A stretch of DNA of 64,000 nt from positions 248,001 to 312,000 of the forward strand of contig JACJYO010000004.1 in NCBI GenBank assembly GCA_020636075.1. The letters run 5' to 3'. A model generated the notes under the pieces. That model saw only the letters and a list, made by a program, of their open reading frames with translations. It did not search any database and was not told the origin of the DNA. The DNA is from Lewinellaceae bacterium (GTDB taxonomy: Bacteria > Bacteroidota > Bacteroidia > Chitinophagales > Saprospiraceae). Made by a program: the position numbers and the translations under genes. Positions 41,486-49,508 of this stretch are shown here, in pieces; position 1 is the stretch's first letter, and each line of letters starts with the position of its first letter.

Positions 41486-42346
41486 ATGCATCCACAAAAA
41501 AATCCGTTGCTTCCCATCATGGGCCATCTCGTGCTCGGCTACCCGACGCTGGCCGAAAGCATCCGCACTGCTGAACGCTATGTGCGTGCCGGCTTGGCCA
41601 TTCTGGAGCTGCAAATCCCGTTTTCGCACCCAACCGCCGACGGACCAGTCATCACCGAAGCCTGCCGCCGGGCGGTGGAGCAAAAGGTAACCGTACCCGA
41701 TTGCCTGGAAGCCATCCGCACACTGCGGGAAAAATTTCCGGAGCAGGAAATGATGGTGATGTCGTATGTAAACCGGGTGTACGCGTACGGGTTTGATCGG
41801 TTTTACCGGGAGATGGAACGGTTGGGGGTTCGGCATGTGATTATTCCGGATTTGCCTTGTCAACCCCACCCCCAACCCCTCCCCCCGGGGGGAGGGGAGT
41901 CTGATCTCGTCACACCGCATGCTCTCGCAATCGAAATGAAAAATTATAGTGCGGGCAAGCCCCCCTCCCCCCGGGGGGAGGGGTTGGGGTTGGGGTCTCA
42001 AGTCGCCATCCTGGCCGCCAACACACCAAGCTCAAGACTAAATCAACTCCTCGCTGCCGGCTACGATTTTTTCTACCTCATGTCCGATTTCAAAATCACC
42101 GGCAGTACCTTCAGCCTGCACCCGGGTTTGCAAGACATGGCTGCCCGCATCAAGGCCCATGACCAACAAAACCGCGTCGGAATCGGCTTTGGGATCGAAA
42201 CACCGGAGCAGGTTTTGGCGGTACTGGAAGTCGCAGATTACGCCATTATCGGTTCGGCCCTGATCCGGGCGCAACAGGAGGCGCGGCTGGATAATTATTT
42301 GGAAAAGCTGAAAAAGGTCCTGACGCCAGCAACATTCCCAGTGTAA
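41486..42346 (+). CDS. trpA: Tryptophan synthase alpha chain carrying an in-frame palindromic insertion
   Basis: Splits indole-3-glycerol phosphate to indole and glyceraldehyde-3-phosphate. Catalytic Glu and Asp are present in LELQIPFSHPTADGP, though the usual LELGIPFSDP is altered. Later motifs are VMSYVNRVYAYGF, VRHVIIPDLP, AANTPSSRLNQLLAAGYDFFYLMS, GIGFGIETPEQV and ADYAIIGSALI. The 286-residue product is about 20-25 longer than usual. The excess lies between DLP and VAILAANT, where two palindromic DNA arms encode QPHPQPLPPGGG and KPPSPRGEGLGLGSQ around a helix-like ESDLVTPHALAIEMKNYSAG. The frame is intact, so it may still be active. Start at 41486 is set by similarity. Confidence 0.93.
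   Translation: MHPQKNPLLPIMGHLVLGYPTLAESIRTAERYVRAGLAILELQIPFSHPTADGPVITEACRRAVEQKVTVPDCLEAIRTLREKFPEQEMMVMSYVNRVYAYGFDRFYREMERLGVRHVIIPDLPCQPHPQPLPPGGGESDLVTPHALAIEMKNYSAGKPPSPRGEGLGLGSQVAILAANTPSSRLNQLLAAGYDFFYLMSDFKITGSTFSLHPGLQDMAARIKAHDQQNRVGIGFGIETPEQVLAVLEVADYAIIGSALIRAQQEARLDNYLEKLKKVLTPATFPV
41862..41997. repeat. Inverted-repeat element inserted inside trpA
   Basis: Left arm (about 41862-41898) and right arm (about 41960-41997) each hold the perfect palindrome CCCCTCCCCCCGGGGGGAGG plus GG, and each has ACCCCAACCCC-type units on its outer side, so the two arms are inverted copies. The spacer is about 61 bases. The architecture matches the intergenic elements. Total length keeps the trpA reading frame open. 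Confidence 0.92.
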
Positions 42347-42367
42347 TTCTTGTTCTTTCAGAAAAAA

Positions 42368-43312
42368 ATGAAAATTGCGCATATGGAAATACTTCGCACG
42401 ATTTTAAAAGACAAAATCTTCTGGACAGCCTTGGGGCTAACTATCGTTTTTTTGTCGGGCGGATTTGTCCTGTTGCATTTTGGTTTGTCAGATTACGGCT
42501 GGGCATTTTTTATTCTTTTGCCGGCTGTGGTTGGGTATGGCATTGGTGTCAATCCGGAAAGTCGCTGGGCACGGGTTGGTTTGATTATCGGCCTGCTTTT
42601 GTTTCTCTGTTTCCTTTTGGCGTTTGGCCTGGAAGGAATGGTTTGTGTGCTGATGGCATTGCCGATACTCGGATTGTGCATGCTTGCAGGTGTTTTGATT
42701 GGTTACCTGGCCCGACGGTTCGGCTGGGTCAAAACGCCGCCCAAAGGACCAGTGCTGTTGTTGCCTTTCGGCGTTTTTTTGTTAGGCAATGCCGTGGAGC
42801 GAGGTTTTGAACAAGCACCGGTTGTTCGGGAGGTTCGCACGGAGATTACCCTTCCCTACACGCCAAACGAAGTTTACGATGCCATCAAATCAGTAGACAC
42901 CCTCGATGTTGCCAAATCATTTTTGTTAAACATCGGGCTACCGGTGCCGCAAAAATGTGTGCTGGAAACAGAAGCAATCGGCGGGACCCGCACTTGTTAT
43001 TTTGAAGGCGGAAAAATTGTTGAAAAAATAACTGCGCTCGAACCCGGCCGCATCCTGAAAATGGACGTAACCCACTACGAACTCACCGGACGGAAATGGC
43101 TGGGCTTCCGGGAAGCGATCTATACCTTTGAGCCGCTAAACGGCAATCAAACCAAATTGACCCGCATTACAACCTATACCTCCGAGCTTTATCCGCGCGC
43201 CTACTGGGAACCCCTGGAACGCTTGGGCATTCAGCAGGAACACGACTACGTTTTCCGAAATCTCCAAAAAGACCTCCTAACTGCACACCCACTTGAACCG
43301 CAAGAACAATAG
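42368..43312 (+). CDS. Membrane protein with C-terminal SRPBCC (lipid/ligand-binding) domain
   Basis: The 314-residue protein has four to five hydrophobic helices in its first 150 residues (IFWTALGLTIVFLSGGFVLLHFG, WAFFILLPAVVGYGIGV, VGLIIGLLLFLCFLLAFGL, CVLMALPILGLCMLAGVLIGYLA). After that comes a soluble SRPBCC/START-like domain: VREVRTEITLPYTPNEVYDAIKSVDTLDV, TRTCYFEGGKIVEKITALEPGRILKMDV, and FEPLNGNQTKLTRITTYTSEL. Such domains bind hydrophobic ligands. It sits between trpA (21 bases) and the DAHP synthase gene (7 bases), so it is in the operon, but its part in aromatic synthesis is unknown. The start may be the ATG at 42368 or 42383. Confidence 0.72.
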   Translation: MKIAHMEILRTILKDKIFWTALGLTIVFLSGGFVLLHFGLSDYGWAFFILLPAVVGYGIGVNPESRWARVGLIIGLLLFLCFLLAFGLEGMVCVLMALPILGLCMLAGVLIGYLARRFGWVKTPPKGPVLLLPFGVFLLGNAVERGFEQAPVVREVRTEITLPYTPNEVYDAIKSVDTLDVAKSFLLNIGLPVPQKCVLETEAIGGTRTCYFEGGKIVEKITALEPGRILKMDVTHYELTGRKWLGFREAIYTFEPLNGNQTKLTRITTYTSELYPRAYWEPLERLGIQQEHDYVFRNLQKDLLTAHPLEPQEQ

Positions 43313-43319
43313 CGCCGCA

Positions 43320-44441
43320 ATGACGACATCAGACATGACTTTCCAGCCCGTATTCAACCTGAAACGCCCGATCCTGATCGCCGGCCCCTGCTCGGCTGAA
43401 ACCGAAGACCAGGTGCTGACCACCGCACACGGTTTGAAAGGCCAGGGTGTCGACTTGTTCCGCGCCGGCATCTGGAAACCGCGCACCCGGCCCGGCGCTT
43501 TTGAGGGCATTGGCATGCCGGGGCTGCGCTGGCTCAAGCGGGTGAAAGAAGAAACCGGCATTCCGGTGACCACCGAAGTGGCTACGGCGCAGCACGTGTA
43601 TGATTGCCTGAAATTTGGCATCGACGTGTTCTGGATTGGTGCGCGCACAACGGTCAACCCGTTTTCGGTGCAGGAAATTGCCGATGCGCTGGAAGGTACC
43701 GACATCCCCGTGCTGGTCAAAAATCCGGTGAACCCCGATTACAAACTCTGGGTAGGCGCCCTCGAACGGCTGCACAAGGCCGGTCTGCGGCGCATAGCGG
43801 CCATCCACCGCGGTTTTTCCAGTTATGGCGATTTCAAATACCGCAACCTGCCGCGCTGGCAGATGGCTATCGACCTGATGCAGGAATTCCCCGGACTGGA
43901 AGTCATTTGCGACATCAGCCACATTTGCGGCCGCCGCGACATTCTGGCCGAAACGGCGCAAAAAGCCTACGACCTCAACTTCGATGGGCTCATGGTTGAA
44001 GTACACCCCACCCCTGACCAGGCCTGGAGCGATGCTGCCCAACAACTAACGCCCGCACAGTACGCCGAAATGTTGCAAAATCTGGTGCGCCGTGCGGTAA
44101 CCACCGACGATCCCGACTTTTTGGCCAGTATGGAAAACTGCCGCAGCGCCATCGACGAGATCGACGAGGAAATCATCAACCTCATTGCCGAACGCATGCA
44201 CCTGGTCAAGGAAATCGGCGTCATCAAAAAGGAAAAAAATGTGGCTGTCTTGCAGCCCGAGCGGTTCCGCGCCTTGCGCGAAGCACTGCAACGCCGCGGC
44301 GCGAAAAACGAACTCAGCCCCGAGTTCATTTCCCTGTTTTTGGAGGCTATTCACCAGGAGAGCATTAATCAACAAGAAACCATTATCAACGAAAACACAG
44401 CCGACCAGCCGGCTTCGGGTAATTTGTGGATCAATGACTGA
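43320..44441 (+). CDS. Bifunctional DAHP synthase / chorismate mutase
   Basis: The 373-residue protein begins with a type-I-beta (KdsA-like) DAHP synthase (residues about 5-265): IAGPCSAETEDQVL, FRAGIWKPRTRPGAFEGIG, GARTTVNPFSVQEIAD, LVKNPVNPD, AAIHRGFSSYG, CDISHICGRRDIL and MVEVHPTPDQAWSDAAQQL. It ends in an AroQ-type chorismate mutase helix bundle (about 270-350; CRSAIDEIDEEIINLIAERMHLVKEIGVIKKEKNVAVLQPERF). So it covers the first step of the shikimate pathway and the branch to prephenate. The mutase domain may serve as an allosteric sensor, as in related fusions. Start at 43320 or 43335. It is the last gene of the trp/aro operon. Confidence 0.93.
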   Translation: MTTSDMTFQPVFNLKRPILIAGPCSAETEDQVLTTAHGLKGQGVDLFRAGIWKPRTRPGAFEGIGMPGLRWLKRVKEETGIPVTTEVATAQHVYDCLKFGIDVFWIGARTTVNPFSVQEIADALEGTDIPVLVKNPVNPDYKLWVGALERLHKAGLRRIAAIHRGFSSYGDFKYRNLPRWQMAIDLMQEFPGLEVICDISHICGRRDILAETAQKAYDLNFDGLMVEVHPTPDQAWSDAAQQLTPAQYAEMLQNLVRRAVTTDDPDFLASMENCRSAIDEIDEEIINLIAERMHLVKEIGVIKKEKNVAVLQPERFRALREALQRRGAKNELSPEFISLFLEAIHQESINQQETIINENTADQPASGNLWIND

Positions 44442-44595
44442 TTTCGATTACGGAGTGCGGATTACGGAGTGCGGATTGGTTCACCATTTCGTTCAAGGAA
44501 ATGTATGGCATTATTGAGGGGTTGAATTAGTGCAAACAACCATAACCCGAAATAATGAACCAATCCGCACTCCGCACTCCGTAATCCGCAATCGA
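44442..44595. repeat. Inverted-repeat element, GGTTCA family, copy 2 (ATTACGGAGTGCGG arm)
   Basis: Left arm starts directly after the DAHP synthase stop codon: TTTCGATT, then two ACGGAGTGCGGATT units, then GGTTCA (44478-44483). Right arm TGAACC (44556-44561) continues with ATCCGCACTCCGCACTCC and GTAATCCGCAATCGAAA. The arms are complementary apart from a unit rearrangement. The GGTTCA-to-TGAACC spacer is 72 bases; its last part (GCAAACAACCATAACC) aligns with GCACGCAACTATCC at 8251-8264. Confidence 0.87.
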
Positions 44596-44600
44596 AAACC

Positions 44601-45809
44601 CTATTTCGGATAACAAATAAAATGCTTGGTCACTACCTGGGTGTACAGCGGTACATCAGAGCACTCATCGATAGGCAATACCCGGCCGTCTTTAAACAGA
44701 ATATTGATTTTTTCTTCGGAAGCGTCGTAGGCCTGGTTGCTTTCGCTGCCGGTAAACACGAGGTGTTCGAGCGGAATATCCGGGCCGAATTTTTGAAGCG
44801 CACGATCCCGGATTTTCTGCACATACTCTGGCTCTACGGCTACGGTACGCCATTCGACGCGGAACAATTTCCGGTCGAGCAGCCCGGAAGACAACAATCG
44901 CAGCACTGGGGCGTCGGCCGCACGCCAGGCTTTGATCGCCGCGGCGATGTCGACATCATCGAGCAGGGCAAACTGCCGGATGCACTCCTCCACCGGAGCC
45001 TGCTCGTCGGCATCGCGGTATAAAAACCAGTGCAGGGGCCTGGAACACTCGAGCGGCACACCGGCCAATGCCAGTTCACGGGCACGCTGCAGCAGGTGAA
45101 TGACCATTTGCTCTGCCGATACATTGGTTTTGTGCAGGTACACCTGCCAGTACATCAGGCGGCGGGCGATCAGAAATTTCTCGATGCTGTAAATGCCCTT
45201 TTCTTCCACCATCAGTTCGCCTTCGTGCACGGCCAGCATCTTGATAATCCGGTCATACCCGATCACCCCTTCCGAAACGCCGGTAAAAAAACTGTCGCGG
45301 TTGAGGTAATCCATGCGGTCCATGTCCAGTTGGCCGGAAACGAGCTGGTGCAGGAATTTCTTGGGATGTTTATCCGTAAAAATCTGGATTGCAAGGTCGA
45401 GTTGGCCGTTAAAATGCCGGTTGAGCGCTTCCATGAACAACAGCGACAATTCCTCGTGGTGCATGTCCACGATCGTATGCTCGAGGGCATGCGAATAGGG
45501 ACCGTGGCCGATGTCGTGTAACAATATAGCCGCACAGGCTGCCGTGGCTTCCTCATCGGTAATATCGGCACCCTTGTGCCGCAGCACTTCAATGGCCTGC
45601 TGCATGAGGTGCAGGGCGCCGAGCGCATGGTGAAAACGCGTGTGCAGCGCGCCGGGGTAAACGTAATGAGCCAGGCCCACCTGCCGGATACGCCGCAAGC
45701 GCTGGAAATAGGGGTGATCGATCAAATCGAGCAATAAACCGTAGGGTACAGATACGAATCCGTACACCGGGTCGTTGAAAATTTTCCGTTTCGTATGTTG
45801 TACGTCCAT
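44601..45809 (-). CDS. HD-domain phosphohydrolase (dGTPase-like)
   Basis: The 402-residue cytosolic protein has the metal-binding HD pattern: HTRFHHALGALHLMQQA, AAILLHDIGHGPYSHALEH with the His-Asp pair, and LDMDRMDYLNRDSFFTG with the distal Asp. The start NDPVYGFVSVPYGLLLDLIDHPYFQRLRRIRQVG is typical of YwfO/SAMHD1-like hydrolases of this type, which act on nucleoside triphosphates. The first ATG in the frame is at 45809 (MDVQHTKRKIF). It is a single gene; its 3' end lies five bases from the repeat element after the DAHP synthase gene. Confidence 0.9.
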   Translation of the reverse strand: MDVQHTKRKIFNDPVYGFVSVPYGLLLDLIDHPYFQRLRRIRQVGLAHYVYPGALHTRFHHALGALHLMQQAIEVLRHKGADITDEEATAACAAILLHDIGHGPYSHALEHTIVDMHHEELSLLFMEALNRHFNGQLDLAIQIFTDKHPKKFLHQLVSGQLDMDRMDYLNRDSFFTGVSEGVIGYDRIIKMLAVHEGELMVEEKGIYSIEKFLIARRLMYWQVYLHKTNVSAEQMVIHLLQRARELALAGVPLECSRPLHWFLYRDADEQAPVEECIRQFALLDDVDIAAAIKAWRAADAPVLRLLSSGLLDRKLFRVEWRTVAVEPEYVQKIRDRALQKFGPDIPLEHLVFTGSESNQAYDASEEKINILFKDGRVLPIDECSDVPLYTQVVTKHFICYPK

Positions 45810-45881
45810 TTCTGACGACAAAGGTGCGAATTTGGCCCGGTGTTTTCAGTAAAGGGAATGGAACTGCTACCTTCGCGTGCC

Positions 45882-45914
45882 GGTTATCGGCTGTTCGCTA
45901 TTGGCTGTAGGCTG
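45882..45914. repeat. Short tandem GGCTGT repeat upstream of porX
   Basis: Units of the form TTATCGGCTGT, TCGCTATTGGCTGT and AGGCTG follow one another. The same unit builds the arms at 6899-7005. No complementary arm is present here, so this is a half-element in the porX promoter region. Confidence 0.5.
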
Positions 45915-45972
45915 ATTTCGACAATTAATAATCCCTCAATTTTTTATATAAACTTGCGCAAGCAAATACTTT

Positions 45973-47532
45973 ATGAGTAAAATCAAAATCCTCTGGGCCG
46001 ACGATGAAATCGATATGCTCAAGCCCCACCTCATGTTTTTGGAATCAAAAGGCTACGAAGTGATCACCGCTACCAATGGCCACGATGCTATTGAGGCCTT
46101 CCTCGAACAAGGCAATGATGTCGACGTTGTTTTTCTCGACGAAACCATGCCCGGCCTCACCGGCCTGGAAACCCTGCCCAGAATAAAGGAGATCAACGGC
46201 CACGTCCCGGTGGTTATGATCACCAAAAACGAAGCCGAGCATGTGATGGAGGAAGCGATCGGTTCGCAAATTTCCGACTACCTGATCAAGCCCGTCAACC
46301 CCAACCAGATCCTCCTGACGCTCAAAAAAATTATTGACAACAAGCGCCTCGTCCGCGAAAAAACGGCCATGGATTACCAGCAGGACTATCGCGAGATGTT
46401 CATGCAGATCACCGGCGGCCTCAACCACGAGGAATGGGTGGAAGCCTACCGCCGTATCGTCAACTGGGAACTCCGCCTCGATGCCAACCAGGCCGAGGTA
46501 GGCGACATTCTGGCCCAGCAAAAACAGCAGGCGAATACCGAATTCAGCAAATATGTGGTGAAAAACTACTTCAGTTGGGTGGACAAAAAGCGGGATGTCG
46601 GTCCGATCATGTCGCATTCGCTGATGCGCAAAAAAATATTCCCGCACGTTGGCAAGGGTGTTCCGACTATCGTGGTCCTGCTCGACAACCTGCGTTTCGA
46701 CCAGTGGAAAGTGATCGAGCCCTTCATGAACGAGTTGTTCCGCACCGAGCAGGAGGATTATTTTTTCAGCATTCTGCCCACGGCAACACAGTACAGCCGC
46801 AATGCCATTTTTGCCGGCATGATGCCCTCCGAAATCGAATCGGCCTTTCCCGGCAAGTGGAAAAACGATAACGATGAAGGGGGCAAAAACCAGTTTGAAG
46901 ATTTTTTCCTGGGCAAACAGATTGACCGCGTGCTCCACAAGGAGATCAAGTGGGATTACACGAAAATCACCAATGTCAACCACGGCAAGGACCTCAACGA
47001 CAACATCCTCAACTACCTCAACAACGACCTCACGGTGATCGTGTACAACTTCATCGACATGCTTTCGCACGCCCGTACCGAGATGGAAGTGCTGAAGGAA
47101 CTGGCCGGCGACGAGCGTGCCTACCGCTCCCTCACGCGCTCCTGGTTTTTGCACAGTCCGTTGTGGACGGCTCTGCAACGCCTCGAAGGCCGCGAGGTGC
47201 AGTTGTTTGTCACCACCGACCACGGCACCATCCGCGTGCAGTCGCCCTCCCGCGTTGTCGGCGACCGCGAAACAACCACCAACCTGCGCTACAAAGTGGG
47301 CCGCAACCTCCAGTACGAAAAACGCGACGTGCTGGAAGTACGCGAACCCCGCGAAGCCGGTTTGCCGCGGCCGAACGTGAGCTCGACCTTTATTTTTGCC
47401 AAGGAGGACTACTTTTTCCTCTACCCCAACAACTACAACCACTACCATAATTATTATAAAAACACCTTCCAGCACGGCGGGATCAGTTTGGAGGAGATGA
47501 TATGCCCGGTGGTGCGGCTGCGAAGTAAATAG
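45973..47532 (+). CDS. porX: T9SS response regulator PorX (receiver plus PglZ-like domain)
   Basis: The 519-residue protein has an N-terminal CheY-like receiver (residues 1-120): acidic pair Asp10-Asp11 in LWADDEIDML, phospho-acceptor Asp56 in VVFLDETMPG, and the lysine in DYLIKPVNP. Behind a helical linker comes a PglZ/alkaline-phosphatase-like domain (about 220-519) with IVVLLDNLRFDQWKVIEPF, SILPTATQYSRNAIFAGMMP, YNFIDMLSHAR and VTTDHGTIR as metal-site segments. PorX works with PorY to control T9SS and has been shown to act on nucleotide substrates. It fits the T9SS cargo and parts in this window. The M23 peptidase gene follows after seven bases. Confidence 0.95.
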   Translation: MSKIKILWADDEIDMLKPHLMFLESKGYEVITATNGHDAIEAFLEQGNDVDVVFLDETMPGLTGLETLPRIKEINGHVPVVMITKNEAEHVMEEAIGSQISDYLIKPVNPNQILLTLKKIIDNKRLVREKTAMDYQQDYREMFMQITGGLNHEEWVEAYRRIVNWELRLDANQAEVGDILAQQKQQANTEFSKYVVKNYFSWVDKKRDVGPIMSHSLMRKKIFPHVGKGVPTIVVLLDNLRFDQWKVIEPFMNELFRTEQEDYFFSILPTATQYSRNAIFAGMMPSEIESAFPGKWKNDNDEGGKNQFEDFFLGKQIDRVLHKEIKWDYTKITNVNHGKDLNDNILNYLNNDLTVIVYNFIDMLSHARTEMEVLKELAGDERAYRSLTRSWFLHSPLWTALQRLEGREVQLFVTTDHGTIRVQSPSRVVGDRETTTNLRYKVGRNLQYEKRDVLEVREPREAGLPRPNVSSTFIFAKEDYFFLYPNNYNHYHNYYKNTFQHGGISLEEMICPVVRLRSK

Positions 47533-47539
47533 TTTTCCT

Positions 47540-48151
47540 ATGGGATTAAATTTTGCAGCGGTTTGGGGTGTTTTATTGTTGGCATTGCTAGGAAAAACCA
47601 ATTCGGATAATTTACGTCGAGCAACTTCGAGTAAAACACCACATTACGATCAGATTTTTGCCAATAAGCCGGATTATACGGCTAACGGCTTCGACTTTCC
47701 CGTCGGCAAGCCCAATGCAAAGGGATATTATAATGCGCAAAAATTTGGGAAAAACACGCATTTGGGCGATGACTGGAACGGCGTCAAAGGCGGGAATTCT
47801 GATTTGGGCGACTCGGTCTATACGATTGCAAACGGTTACGTAACAGAGGCCACAAATTTGGGTGGAGGCTGGGGGAATGTGATCAGGATAGTCCATAAAA
47901 CTTCAGGGACCAAATGGCATTATGTGGAATCGCTTTATGCCCATTGCGACAAATTGAATATCAAAAAAGGCGATTGGGTAAAAAGAGGGGCGCAGATTGG
48001 AACAATCGGCAACAATGGAGGGATGTACTACGCCCACCTGCATTTAGAATTACGGCATACACCCGATTTACCATTAGGGGGCGGTTATTCGAAAGACACC
48101 AGTGGATATTTAGACCCTACCTGGTTTATCCGTCAACACCGCCCGAAATAA
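47540..48151 (+). CDS. M23-family (LytM-like) peptidase
   Basis: The 203-residue exported protein has a hydrophobic N-terminus (FAAVWGVLLLALLG), then an M23 zinc peptidase domain: His74 and Asp78 in NTHLGDDWNG, His135 in SLYAHCDKL, and the His166-x-His168 pair in YYAHLHLEL. The segment GNNGGMYYAHLHLELRHTPDLPLGGGY is characteristic. Such enzymes cut peptidoglycan cross-links. It starts seven bases after porX and could share its message. Its DNA is clearly more A/T-rich than porX, which may mean a different history. The 3' end is 27 bases from the convergent psuG. Confidence 0.85.
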   Translation: MGLNFAAVWGVLLLALLGKTNSDNLRRATSSKTPHYDQIFANKPDYTANGFDFPVGKPNAKGYYNAQKFGKNTHLGDDWNGVKGGNSDLGDSVYTIANGYVTEATNLGGGWGNVIRIVHKTSGTKWHYVESLYAHCDKLNIKKGDWVKRGAQIGTIGNNGGMYYAHLHLELRHTPDLPLGGGYSKDTSGYLDPTWFIRQHRPK

Positions 48152-48178
48152 GTGATACACATCGGGGTGCCTCCAAGA

Positions 48179-49099
48179 TTACATCCGCCCAGCAACCGCC
48201 GCCGCCAACGCCGCATTACTACACACCAACTCAATATTCGCCGCCAAACTCTCCCCGCCGGTCAGCCGCTCAATTTCCGCGAGCAAAAACGGGGTGATGG
48301 CCTTGCCCTTGACCTGTTTTTGTTCGGCAGCCGCAAGGGCTTTTTCGATAGCCTGTTCCATTTTTGAAAATTCCAGTTCGTGTTCGGCGGGTACGGGATT
48401 GGCTACCACGGCGCCGCCTTTGAAACCCAGGGCCCATTGGGCTTTCAACAATCGGGCGATGGCTTCCGGGCTGTCCATTTTGTAGTCGACTTGAAAGCCG
48501 CTTTTTCTGGAGTAAAAAGCCGGAAACTCGGCAGTTTGGTAGCCCAGCACCGGCACGCCAAAAGTTTCGAGGTATTCGAGCGTCAGGCCGATGTCGAGGA
48601 TGCTTTTCACCCCGGCACACACCACGGCCACTGGTGTTTGTGCGAGTTCCTGCAGGTCGGCGGAAATATCGAAACTCTGCCTGGCGCCCCGGTGTACCCC
48701 GCCGATGCCACCGGTAGCGAAAACGGAAATGCCGCACCGGTACGCGATGATCATGGTGGAAGCCACGGTGGTAGCGCCATCCTTTTTTTGGCTGAGCAGG
48801 TAGGCCATGTCGCGCCGGCTGGCTTTTGGAATGGCGGTTCCGGATTTGCCCAAATATTCAATTTCGGCGGTGCTAAGTCCGGCTTTCAGTCGACCTTGTA
48901 CGATCGCGCAGGTGGCGGGCACTGCGCCGTGCGCACGGACAACCTGCTCCACGCGCAGGGCAGTTTCCACATTTTTAGGGTAGGGCATGCCGTGGGCGAT
49001 GATGGTGCTTTCCAGGGCGACGATAGGTTTGCCGTCGTGCAGGGAGGCCCGGACTTCCGGGCTGGGGGCGAGAAATTCGTTAAACGGTTCAGTTGCCAT
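48179..49099 (-). CDS. psuG: Pseudouridine-5'-phosphate glycosidase
   Basis: Cleaves the C-C bond of pseudouridine 5'-phosphate to uracil and ribose 5-phosphate. The 306-residue protein has the family start PIVALESTIIAHGMPYPKNVETALRVE, then ATCAIVQGRLKAGLSTAEIEYLG, KASRRDMAYLLSQKKDGATTVASTMIIAYRCGISVFATGGIGGVHRGA, and SILDIGLTLEYLETFGVPVLGYQTAEFPAFYSRKSGF. All are characteristic. Start is the ATG at 49099; upstream in-frame codons lack similarity. The usual partner pseudouridine kinase is not adjacent on the same strand; a PfkB kinase is encoded 400 bases away in the opposite direction. Confidence 0.95.
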   Translation of the reverse strand: MATEPFNEFLAPSPEVRASLHDGKPIVALESTIIAHGMPYPKNVETALRVEQVVRAHGAVPATCAIVQGRLKAGLSTAEIEYLGKSGTAIPKASRRDMAYLLSQKKDGATTVASTMIIAYRCGISVFATGGIGGVHRGARQSFDISADLQELAQTPVAVVCAGVKSILDIGLTLEYLETFGVPVLGYQTAEFPAFYSRKSGFQVDYKMDSPEAIARLLKAQWALGFKGGAVVANPVPAEHELEFSKMEQAIEKALAAAEQKQVKGKAITPFLLAEIERLTGGESLAANIELVCSNAALAAAVAGRM

Positions 49100-49161
49100 A
49101 GGTTGATTTTTGACTGCGGATTTACAAAAATCCAATGTCGAAGGTTTTTTTTAAATTCCTG

Positions 49162-49192
49162 TTGTTTTTGCGTGAAACTCATTTTACCTTTG
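49162..49192 (+). promoter_or_regulatory. Promoter of the tRNA-Asn gene
   Basis: TTG at 49162-49164, a 20-base spacer, then TACCTTTG at 49185-49192, an exact TAnnTTTG -7 element. The inferred start is near 49199, twelve bases before the tRNA. Confidence 0.68.
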
Positions 49193-49210
49193 CCCCCGCT
49201 TTTGAAAAAA

Positions 49211-49284
49211 GCCTCATTAGCTCAGTTGGTTAGAGCGGCGGACTGTTAATCCGTAGGTCCAAGGTTCAAGTCCTTGATGAGGCG
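49211..49284 (+). tRNA. tRNA-Asn (GTT)
   Basis: Acceptor stem GCCTCAT (49211) pairs with ATGAGGC (ending 49283). The D arm contains AGCTCAGTTGGTTAGAGC. The anticodon loop CTGTTAA gives anticodon GTT. The T arm is CAAGG-TTCAAGT-CCTTG. The discriminator is G at 49284; CCA is not encoded. A strong promoter lies upstream and a rho-independent terminator directly downstream, so it is a single-gene unit. Confidence 0.97.
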
Positions 49285-49287
49285 CTG

Positions 49288-49320
49288 AAGGCCACTGCAA
49301 CCGCGGTGGCCTTTTTTCTT
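49288..49320 (+). terminator. Rho-independent terminator of tRNA-Asn
   Basis: AAGGCCAC (49288-49295) pairs with GTGGCCTT (49306-49313) around a ten-base loop, followed by a T-rich run to 49320. Confidence 0.88.
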
Positions 49321-49508
49321 TTCAGCAAGTTGGTTTTGACGGATGTCGAATATTACCGGCTTTTGCTTTCGGCGGGAAAGCCGCATCTTTGCGCGCTTTT
49401 TGGCATGGACAGGAATCACAGGATTAAACAGGGTATTTTTGGTCCTCGTCCTGAAATTGAACTTTGATCGGGCACTAAGCCTGTTTTTTTGATAAAAAAA
49501 TTCAAACC

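Noticed and set aside
41486..42346. trpA as a pseudogene
   Set aside because: The insertion keeps the frame, catalytic residues are present, and the gene sits in an intact operon with a strong promoter.
46045..47601. A 518-codon open frame on the minus strand opposite porX
   Set aside because: It is the mirror of a G/C-rich coding sequence; the product is low-complexity (runs of Val, His, Phe) with no domain, and porX is certain on the other strand.
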